The notes under the pieces: generated by a model
Databases searched by the model: none
The model's input: the letters and a program-made list of their open reading frames with translations, nothing else
Told to the model about the DNA's origin: nothing
Origin: Pseudomonas cremoricolorata DSM 17059 = NBRC 16634
Lineage (GTDB): Bacteria > Pseudomonadota > Gammaproteobacteria > Pseudomonadales > Pseudomonadaceae
Assembly: GCF_000425745.1 (NCBI RefSeq)
Contig: NZ_AUEA01000010.1
Span: 1 to 64,000, forward strand
Length of the DNA stretch: 64,000 nucleotides
Direction: 5' to 3'
In this document: positions 57,943 to 64,000 of the stretch, piece by piece
Position numbering within the stretch: position 1 is the first letter of the stretch
How the letters are laid out: every line of letters starts with the position of its first letter
Translations under genes and position numbers: made by a program

Positions 57943-59610
57943 ATGGGGGCTATTGCCATAAATTCCATGGACAGAGCTGCCATGGATGTCAAGATGGAAC
58001 CAAACGATGCCGGCGGAGTTGCTGCCAAGCACGGCTTCATTTTTCAGGATTGCGTTGCCGCCTTTTACGTCACACAGATGCTTCGTGACAAGACAATTCG
58101 ACGCATCCGCTGCGAGGTCACAGACGATATCGATGTCGTCTGCGATGATTTCGTAGAGTTCGTACAGGTCAAAACCACCACGAAGACCCTTTGGGCCCAG
58201 AGTGATCTTGTCGTTCTGAGTAAGGGTGCCAAAAACAAAAAGATCCCTTGTAGCTCGATCTTGCACAAGTCCATGGAGTGCGAACCTGAACTCACCGTGC
58301 CAAGAAAATTCAGGATCGTTACGGAGCATCCCACTAACGTCACTCTCGAATACCTGCTTATCAGCCGAGACGAACGTGACGGCAAGCCAGGGCGCGATGA
58401 GCTGATCAAATACCTCAACTCGAAAACCGCCAATTACGTTGCTACCAGTGGGGTGGACGTGGCGAATTGGGTTGACGCCGCGTGGTGGCAAGTGTTCCGA
58501 ACCATGCGCGAGATTGAGCTCTTGGGTATTAGGAACATTCGGCTTGCTGCGGATGAGCTCCACGGGGCCATCTTGAGCACCGAGGCTTCTGCAGAGGATA
58601 TCTGGCGAGGTATCCTGGACACGGTTACGCGTAAAGGCGCTCTGTCACGCAGAATCCACTCGGTGGATAGCAAATCTTATCTTCGCGCCGATTTGAACAC
58701 TTGGTTCCAAGGCCGGGTCGAGGAAGATCAGAAGCGGGTAGGGCGCAAGATCTACGTCAAGCGGCAGCTACCGCATATTCTGGTTCCGTTCCGCGCCCCT
58801 TTGTCCACACCGTGTGCTAAACGAAACGGCCTCGTCTTGCACCAGCAATACAGCATGACGCGCTACCGTTATAAACACATCGTCGACAACGTCTGCAAAT
58901 GGCTGGACGAGGTGTTTCTCCGCCCCAATGAACTGGCCGACATCCACAAGCTATCGCTTGTTGAGCAAAGCCAGCGCTTAAAAAACACGGTCTTCGCTTC
59001 CCTGGCAGATGTGCGTTCCTTCTTGGGTCGGGTGCTTCTCCACGCCACGATTCGACAGACGCATTCCAGTCAGCCGATACCCTGCATGCTTTACCTCCAA
59101 GGTCAGGACGAAGAAAAGATATTGGAGAACGTCCATATCGTTCGGCGAGATCCCGAGGGTGATGAGTTGTGGGTTGGCTTCAGTGAGCTTGTCACGGCGT
59201 CAAACATCGCTGCGCGCTTGCATGAGATCCGTGATGAGCTCTACGAGGAGATTATGGAGTGCTTCAGCAGCGCTCGCGGCAAGATCCTCGACATCAAGGA
59301 TGATGCCTACCTACTGCGCCATGATATCGACACGATCTTGGACGAGAGCAACTCGTTCGACTCTCATCTGCATCGTCTTCGGTTCGTGCTCTTCATAGGG
59401 TACGACTCAACGTTGCTCACTGAGCCTGAAACCCTGGGGCACGAAGATCAGCTTGAGCAGGAAACGGCAGCCCTATTCGAAAAGTTTGCCGATGACCTGG
59501 AACACGACCCCACCTTCGCAAAGCTCACAATCAACGTGTTCATCTACCCAGCGCCAAGTTTGGAGACGTTAACCCAGTTGGTAGACAAGAAGGTCAGGGA
59601 GGCCTTGTGA
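57943..59610 (+). CDS. DUF4297/Cap4-like nuclease paired with a helicase
   Basis: The 555-aa protein has an N-terminal PD-(D/E)xK-like nuclease: GGVAAKHGFIFQDCVAAFYV (helix), DDIDVV (acidic residue, about 61-66) and FVEFVQVKTTT with Glu72 and Lys77. This is the pattern of the DUF4297 nuclease domain found in Cap4. The remaining 450 residues are unknown and could sense or bind the partner. The start is uncertain: ATGs at 57943, 57967 and 57982 are all possible and none has a good ribosome site. The stop overlaps the helicase start (GTGA), so both are one system. Confidence 0.72.
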   Translation: MGAIAINSMDRAAMDVKMEPNDAGGVAAKHGFIFQDCVAAFYVTQMLRDKTIRRIRCEVTDDIDVVCDDFVEFVQVKTTTKTLWAQSDLVVLSKGAKNKKIPCSSILHKSMECEPELTVPRKFRIVTEHPTNVTLEYLLISRDERDGKPGRDELIKYLNSKTANYVATSGVDVANWVDAAWWQVFRTMREIELLGIRNIRLAADELHGAILSTEASAEDIWRGILDTVTRKGALSRRIHSVDSKSYLRADLNTWFQGRVEEDQKRVGRKIYVKRQLPHILVPFRAPLSTPCAKRNGLVLHQQYSMTRYRYKHIVDNVCKWLDEVFLRPNELADIHKLSLVEQSQRLKNTVFASLADVRSFLGRVLLHATIRQTHSSQPIPCMLYLQGQDEEKILENVHIVRRDPEGDELWVGFSELVTASNIAARLHEIRDELYEEIMECFSSARGKILDIKDDAYLLRHDIDTILDESNSFDSHLHRLRFVLFIGYDSTLLTEPETLGHEDQLEQETAALFEKFADDLEHDPTFAKLTINVFIYPAPSLETLTQLVDKKVREAL

Positions 59611-61691
59611 TCGAAGTTTATGATGCTGCAAAACAGAGTTTGGGCGCAGATGGGTTCTCCGCGTTCCGCTACCTCTCAGCGGTCAACTCCCTCCTGTCCA
59701 ACCCCGTTTCCAGTTCATTGGGTAGAGATTTGACCATTCGGGCGCTTGGTTCCCGTGAGAAATTCGTGGATCACGTTGGTATTCTGCGCAATATGGTAAG
59801 GAAGGCTGGGTTATTTCCGTACTTGAAGAAAGAGTTCTCGGAGCTTTCCCAAGGCGAACGTATTGCCTTGGACGTGTACCGAACGCCATTCTCGGAAGAC
59901 TTTGTTTTTCACTCGATGCAGTTCCGGATCTTCGATCTGCTCAAGGCTGGCCGCAACGTCGTACTGAGTGCGCCTACCAGCATGGGCAAGAGTGCCATCG
60001 TCGACTCGCTACTTGGCCTTGGTCGCTTCAAGCGGGTCGTTCTAGTGGTACCCACGGTCGCTCTGGCTGACGAGACACGGCGGCGTCTTCAGGAGCGCTT
60101 TGGCGAGGTCTATCAGATCATTCACCACAGCTCGCAAGAGTGCCGCAGCGACAGGGTCGTATACGTCTTGACCCAAGAACGGGTAAACGAGCGTGATGAC
60201 ATCAAGGCTATCGATCTTTTCGTTATTGATGAGTTCTACAAACTGGCCTTCCAGCAGCTTAAAAACGGCACCACCGACTTCAAGGATGAACGGGTTACTG
60301 AGTTGAATATCGCCCTCAGTAAGCTGCTGAAAGTGTCCAAGCAGTTCTACCTCACGGGGCCCTTCATCAACAGCATTCGGGGCCTAACCGAACTGGGGTA
60401 CGACCACACATTCATATCTGCCGATTTCAACACCGTGGCGGTCGATGTGCAGACCTTCGGTGTGGATCCCAATGATGATGAGAAGAAGCTTGAGATGTTG
60501 GCGACCATCGCACCACAGTGTGAAGGCGCCACGATTATCTATTGCAAGTCGTCCACTGTGGCCGGCAACGTCGCCCGCGAGCTGGTCAGACTTGGGTACG
60601 GTCAGCCGTTCCAGAGTCCTCACATTGATTGGGTTGCTGAAGAGTTCGACCCGGATTGGGACTACACCTATGCCCTTAAGAATGGCATCGGTCTGCATTT
60701 CGGCGGACTTCCCCGAGCCCTTCAGCAGTACACCGCCGACCGGTTCAATGCGGGGGATCTGCGATTTCTCCTGTGCACCGCAACCATCATCGAGGGTGTA
60801 AATACGATTGCTAAGAATGTCGTTATTTACGACAACCGCAACGGCACCCGAGGAATCGACAAATTCACCCACGGCAACATTAAAGGCCGTGCGGGGCGGA
60901 TGGGCATCCACTTCGTCGGCAAGGTGTTTTGCCTGGAAGACGTTCCCGAAGACAACCTGAATCAGGAGGTCGATATCCCTCTGGGGATTCAGGATGACGA
61001 TACGCCGCTGAACCTGCTAGCTAGCGCCCAGCCAGATCATTTGACTGAATATTCCCAGGATCGGTTTGAAGCCGCGTTTGTCCAGGATCGGTTTTCCGTC
61101 GATCTAGTCAAGAAGCACTCCTACTTCAGGATGGAGCAGTTTGAGCAACTGTACAGCTTGGTTCAGATGCTCAACGAAGACGAGTTTGAGTCACTTATTT
61201 TTCACTGGTCTCCAGCGCCCGGATTTTTGAAAACGTTGGCTAAGATCAGCAGCAAGATCGTACCCAAGGCGTTTTCTACGAATGGTCTTCAAACCAAAAC
61301 CCCAGATACCATCTTGGCCAAGCTGACCGCCTACCTAAAGGCCGACAGTTATTCGGCTTTTCTAAAAGGTCAGATTGAGTACACCAAGCAGCGGATCAAA
61401 GCACAGGAGAAAGTAAACCTCTCCAAGTCGCTCAACAATGATCTGAAGCTGGTGAGCAATGCCTTCGGATACACCATCCCCAAGTTGCTGGGGCTGCTGG
61501 AGGACGTTGTTCGTTTGCACGCTATCAAAAAGGGGATGCGCAGCACTATTGACTACAGCCATGTCAGGATGGGCTTTGAGAATTTCCACCTCCCAGCAGG
61601 CGTGAACGCGCTTGAAGAGATAGGTATCCCCATCCAGACGCTACACCGCAGTAAGCGGATGGCGAACACACCTTCAGAATCCCCAGATTAA
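59607..61691 (+). CDS. DEAD/Ski2-like helicase paired with nuclease (HamB/AbpB-like)
   Basis: The 694-aa protein starts at GTG 59607 inside the nuclease stop. It is a superfamily 2 helicase: Walker A APTSMGKS (122-129), VIDEFY (motif II, Asp208), LTGPF in place of the usual SAT (motif III), TATIIEGVNTIAKNVVIYD (motif V) and IKGRAGRMG (motif VI). The order nuclease then Ski2-like helicase is that of Hachiman (HamA-HamB) and AbpA-AbpB. The stop codon lies inside the palindrome at 61688, so an insertion may have set the present C terminus. Confidence 0.78.
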   Translation: MIEVYDAAKQSLGADGFSAFRYLSAVNSLLSNPVSSSLGRDLTIRALGSREKFVDHVGILRNMVRKAGLFPYLKKEFSELSQGERIALDVYRTPFSEDFVFHSMQFRIFDLLKAGRNVVLSAPTSMGKSAIVDSLLGLGRFKRVVLVVPTVALADETRRRLQERFGEVYQIIHHSSQECRSDRVVYVLTQERVNERDDIKAIDLFVIDEFYKLAFQQLKNGTTDFKDERVTELNIALSKLLKVSKQFYLTGPFINSIRGLTELGYDHTFISADFNTVAVDVQTFGVDPNDDEKKLEMLATIAPQCEGATIIYCKSSTVAGNVARELVRLGYGQPFQSPHIDWVAEEFDPDWDYTYALKNGIGLHFGGLPRALQQYTADRFNAGDLRFLLCTATIIEGVNTIAKNVVIYDNRNGTRGIDKFTHGNIKGRAGRMGIHFVGKVFCLEDVPEDNLNQEVDIPLGIQDDDTPLNLLASAQPDHLTEYSQDRFEAAFVQDRFSVDLVKKHSYFRMEQFEQLYSLVQMLNEDEFESLIFHWSPAPGFLKTLAKISSKIVPKAFSTNGLQTKTPDTILAKLTAYLKADSYSAFLKGQIEYTKQRIKAQEKVNLSKSLNNDLKLVSNAFGYTIPKLLGLLEDVVRLHAIKKGMRSTIDYSHVRMGFENFHLPAGVNALEEIGIPIQTLHRSKRMANTPSESPD

Positions 61692-61737
61692 GGGCGATGG
61701 TGTCCACCTTAAAATACGTGGACACCATCGTCCTTAA
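61688..61737. repeat. 50-base palindrome at the IS66 left end
   Basis: TTAAGGGCGATGGTGTCCAC pairs with GTGGACACCATCGTCCTTAA around CTTAAAATAC, with one mismatch. It sits directly before tnpA and includes the stop codon of the helicase. It may contain the left end and promoter or operator of the insertion sequence. Confidence 0.75.
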
Positions 61738-61750
61738 TTCAAGGAACACC

Positions 61751-62077
61751 ATGCGTCAGCGCACCTCTTATCCCAAACTCTTCAAGGCCCAAGTTGTCCA
61801 GGAATGCCTGAGCCCCGATGTATCCATTGCCAGCGTGGCGCTGCGGCACGGCATCAACGCTAATCTGGTTCGCAAGTGGATACCTATCTATCGTGACCGG
61901 CAGGCTTCTGCCTTGCCTGCATTTGTACAGTTGAAGCTTGAGAACGCTGCGGCGACGCCTGCTCTGCAGGATGTAGCCCGCATCGATATTTCCTCAGGGC
62001 AGCAAGCAGTCACTGTGAACTGGCCGATCTCCGACCCGGACGGCTGCGCCCGCTTTATCCGTAGCCTCTCCCAATGA
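61751..62077 (+). CDS. tnpA: IS66 accessory protein TnpA (OrfA)
   Basis: The 108-aa protein has a transposase-type HTH: QRTSYPKLFKAQVVQECLS and then VSIASVALRHGINANLVRKW. In IS66 it is needed together with TnpB and TnpC for transposition. ATG 61751 is chosen because it begins the family sequence; the frame extends upstream into the palindrome. It overlaps tnpB by four bases (ATGA). Confidence 0.88.
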   Translation: MRQRTSYPKLFKAQVVQECLSPDVSIASVALRHGINANLVRKWIPIYRDRQASALPAFVQLKLENAAATPALQDVARIDISSGQQAVTVNWPISDPDGCARFIRSLSQ

Positions 62078-62409
62078 TTCGCATCGACGCCATCTGGCTC
62101 GCCACTGAGCCCATGGATATGCGCGCCGGCACCGAAACAGCCCTTGCCCGTGTGATCTCCGTGTTCGGTGCGGCGAAGCCGCACAGCGCGTATCTGTTCG
62201 CGAATCGCCGCGCCAATCGGATGAAAGTACTGGTGCACGACGGCGTGGGTATCTGGCTGGCCGCGCGCCGCCTGAACCAGGGCAAGTTCCATTGGCCAGG
62301 CACACACCGGGGCCTGGAAGTCGAACTCGACGCCGAACAATTTCAAGCGCTGGTGCTGGGCCTGCCTTGGCAGCGGGTTGGCCCAAAAGGCGCAATTACG
62401 TTGCTCTGA
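62074..62409 (+). CDS. tnpB: IS66 accessory protein TnpB (Orf2)
   Basis: The 111-aa protein has the conserved IS66 Orf2 pattern: an N-terminal PMDMRAGTETA, then FGAAKPHSAYLFANRRANRMK, VHDGVGIWLAARRLNQGKF and a C-terminal LGLPWQRVG. Its start overlaps tnpA. It has no enzymatic motif of its own and acts with the DDE enzyme TnpC. Confidence 0.92.
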   Translation: MIRIDAIWLATEPMDMRAGTETALARVISVFGAAKPHSAYLFANRRANRMKVLVHDGVGIWLAARRLNQGKFHWPGTHRGLEVELDAEQFQALVLGLPWQRVGPKGAITLL

Positions 62410-62459
62410 ATCGGGTCTTTTAGCTGTGTCAGGTGGGTTGCTTTGGTAAAATCCACGGC

Positions 62460-64000
62460 ATGACTTCCTCGCCCAATCTCGACCAAATGACGCCTGATCA
62501 ACTGCGCGCACTCGCTGCGCAGTTGCTATCGAAGGTCGACACCATGGGCCGAGAGAGTCGCCGCGACAAGACCGTCATCGAGCAGCTCTCTCACGAGATC
62601 GCCATTCTCAAACGTCACAAGTTCGCCAAGCGCAGTGAGCAGATCAGCCCGGCGCAAGGCAGCTTGCTGGATGACTTGCTGAGCACTGACCTCGAAGCCA
62701 TTGATGCCGAGTTGAAAGCGCTTCGCCCCGCCCCGGCACCGGACGAAGCACGTCAACAACCTAAACGTGCGCCGCTGCCGCCGCAGTTTCCTCGTACCGT
62801 CATTCATCACGAGCCAGAGAACACTCAGTGCTCCTGTGGCTGCCAACTTCAGCGCATCGGCGAAGACGTCAGCGAGAAGTTGGATTACACGCCGGGCGTG
62901 TTCACGGTTGAGCAACATGTACGTGGAAAGTGGGCCTGCCGTCAGTGTGAAACGCTGACTCAAGCGCCGGTACCGGCACAGGTGATCGACAAGGGCATCC
63001 CCACCGCCGGCTTGCTGGCCCACGTGATGGTGGCCAAGTTCGCCGACCATCTTCCGCTGTACCGGCAGGAAAAGATCTTCGATCGTGCCGGCCTGGCGAT
63101 ACCGCGTTCAACGTTGTCTCAGTGGGTCGGCCAAACCGGCGTACACCTGCAACCCCTGGTAGATGCGCTGCGCGAAGCCGTGCTGGCCCAGCAAGTCGTC
63201 CACGCTGATGAAACACCGGTGCAGATGCTGGCCCCGGGCGAAAAGAAAACCCATCGAGCATACGTCTGGGCCTACTGCACGACACCGTTCTCGGCACTTA
63301 AAGCTGTGGTGTACGACTTCAGCCCCAGCCGTGCCGGCGAACATGCGCGCAACTTCCTGGGCACCTGGAACGGCAAGCTGGTGTGCGATGACTTCGCAGG
63401 CTACAAAGCCGGCTTCGAGCAGGGCATCACCGAAATCGGCTGCATGGCCCATGCCCGGCGCAAGTTTTTCGACCTGCATGTGGCGAATAAAAGCCAGCTG
63501 GCCGAACAGGCGCTGCACTCCATCGGCGGCTTGTACGAAGTCGAACGGCAGGCCAAGGACATGAGCGATGAAGACCGCTGGCGATTACGCCAGGAAGTTG
63601 CGGTGCCCATCGCTGAAAAGTTGCACGAGTGGATGATCGCTCAACGCGCGCTTGTGCCCGAGGGATCGGCCACAGCCAAGGCACTGGATTACAGCCTGAA
63701 ACGCTGGATAGCGCTGACGCGCTATCTGGATGATGGGGCTGTGCCTATCGACAATAACGCCGTGGAGAACCAGATCAGGCCGTGGGCGCTCGGTAGATCG
63801 AACTGGCTCTTCGCAGGATCACTGCGCAGCGGTAAACGGGCAGCCTCGATCATGAGCCTGATCCAGTCCGCCCGCATGAATGGGCACGATCCGTACGCGT
63901 ACCTGAAGGATGTGTTGACGCGGTTGCCGACACAGAGGTTTAGCGAGATTGATGAACTGCTACCAAGCTTCTGGCAGCCGTCTTGCACCGCTCATCCATC
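62460..64000 (+). CDS. tnpC: IS66 transposase TnpC, incomplete at window end
   Basis: At least 513 residues are present, and the last ones (LLPSFWQPS) are near the usual C terminus, so only a few codons are missing. It has an N-terminal coiled coil (about residues 14-50), a zinc-binding C124/C126/C128 with CRQC, and the DDE triad Asp250 (VVHADETPVQ), Asp310/311 (LVCDDFAGYK) and Glu436 (NNAVENQIRPW). All catalytic residues are intact, so the enzyme is probably active. Confidence 0.92.
   Translation, partial: MTSSPNLDQMTPDQLRALAAQLLSKVDTMGRESRRDKTVIEQLSHEIAILKRHKFAKRSEQISPAQGSLLDDLLSTDLEAIDAELKALRPAPAPDEARQQPKRAPLPPQFPRTVIHHEPENTQCSCGCQLQRIGEDVSEKLDYTPGVFTVEQHVRGKWACRQCETLTQAPVPAQVIDKGIPTAGLLAHVMVAKFADHLPLYRQEKIFDRAGLAIPRSTLSQWVGQTGVHLQPLVDALREAVLAQQVVHADETPVQMLAPGEKKTHRAYVWAYCTTPFSALKAVVYDFSPSRAGEHARNFLGTWNGKLVCDDFAGYKAGFEQGITEIGCMAHARRKFFDLHVANKSQLAEQALHSIGGLYEVERQAKDMSDEDRWRLRQEVAVPIAEKLHEWMIAQRALVPEGSATAKALDYSLKRWIALTRYLDDGAVPIDNNAVENQIRPWALGRSNWLFAGSLRSGKRAASIMSLIQSARMNGHDPYAYLKDVLTRLPTQRFSEIDELLPSFWQPSCTAHP

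Larger units (their letters stand above)
61688..64000 (+). mobile_element. IS66-family insertion sequence, cut by the window end
   Basis: The order tnpA-tnpB-tnpC with coupled starts is diagnostic of IS66. Left limit is set provisionally at the palindrome; the right end, the terminal inverted repeats and the 8-base target duplication are outside the window or cannot be confirmed. Confidence 0.8.

Noticed and set aside
46371..64000. CRISPR array or retron in the island
   Set aside because: I looked for regularly spaced repeats and for a reverse transcriptase; neither is present.

Overview
The window is a piece of a Pseudomonas chromosome, most likely of the P. putida / P. fluorescens side of the genus. 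This rests on gene order (birA-coaX, tRNA-Tyr/Gly/Thr/Trp, secE-nusG, the whole ribosomal and RNA polymerase superregion, then katA-bfr-uvrA-MFS-ssb), on protein sequence character and on the 5S rRNA sequence. The species is an inference.

Bases 1-40760 are conserved core. They hold the last bases of a 23S rRNA and a 5S rRNA, biotin ligase/repressor birA, pantothenate kinase coaX, a small membrane protein and four tRNAs. The transcription and translation block follows: secE-nusG, rplKA, rplJL, rpoBC, the str operon (rpsL-rpsG-fusA-tuf), the S10 operon, the spc operon (with secY) and the alpha operon (rpsM-rpsK-rpsD-rpoA-rplQ). After a strong terminator come catalase, a haemless bacterioferritin-type ferritin, uvrA (reverse strand), a YajR-like transporter and ssb. 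A second tuf gene, which many pseudomonads and E. coli carry between tRNA-Thr and tRNA-Trp, is absent there.

Directly after ssb the character changes to an accessory island (about 40.8 kb to the end). It opens with three overlapping tyrosine-recombinase genes and a small coiled-coil protein, a Tn554-like or recombinase-trio module that probably inserted the island. Cargo follows: (i) a reverse-strand XRE regulator plus trypsin-like protease pair; (ii) a metallophosphoesterase translationally coupled to three small unknown proteins, two of which look like paralogues; (iii) a Gabija-like pair of OLD-family ATPase/Toprim nuclease and UvrD-type helicase; (iv) a single-gene UvrD helicase with a possible RelE-like N-terminal domain; (v) a DUF4297/Cap4-like nuclease overlapping a DEAD/Ski2-like helicase, in the style of Hachiman/AbpAB; and (vi) an IS66-family insertion sequence whose third gene runs off the window.

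The island has the look of an antiphage defence island. Units iii and v match known defence architectures. Units i, ii and iv have no function I can name and are the best candidates for undescribed systems. Non-coding stretches between these units carry diverged repeats: three GGGGCCGG-centred copies, and two about 50-bp palindromes whose arms co-vary.
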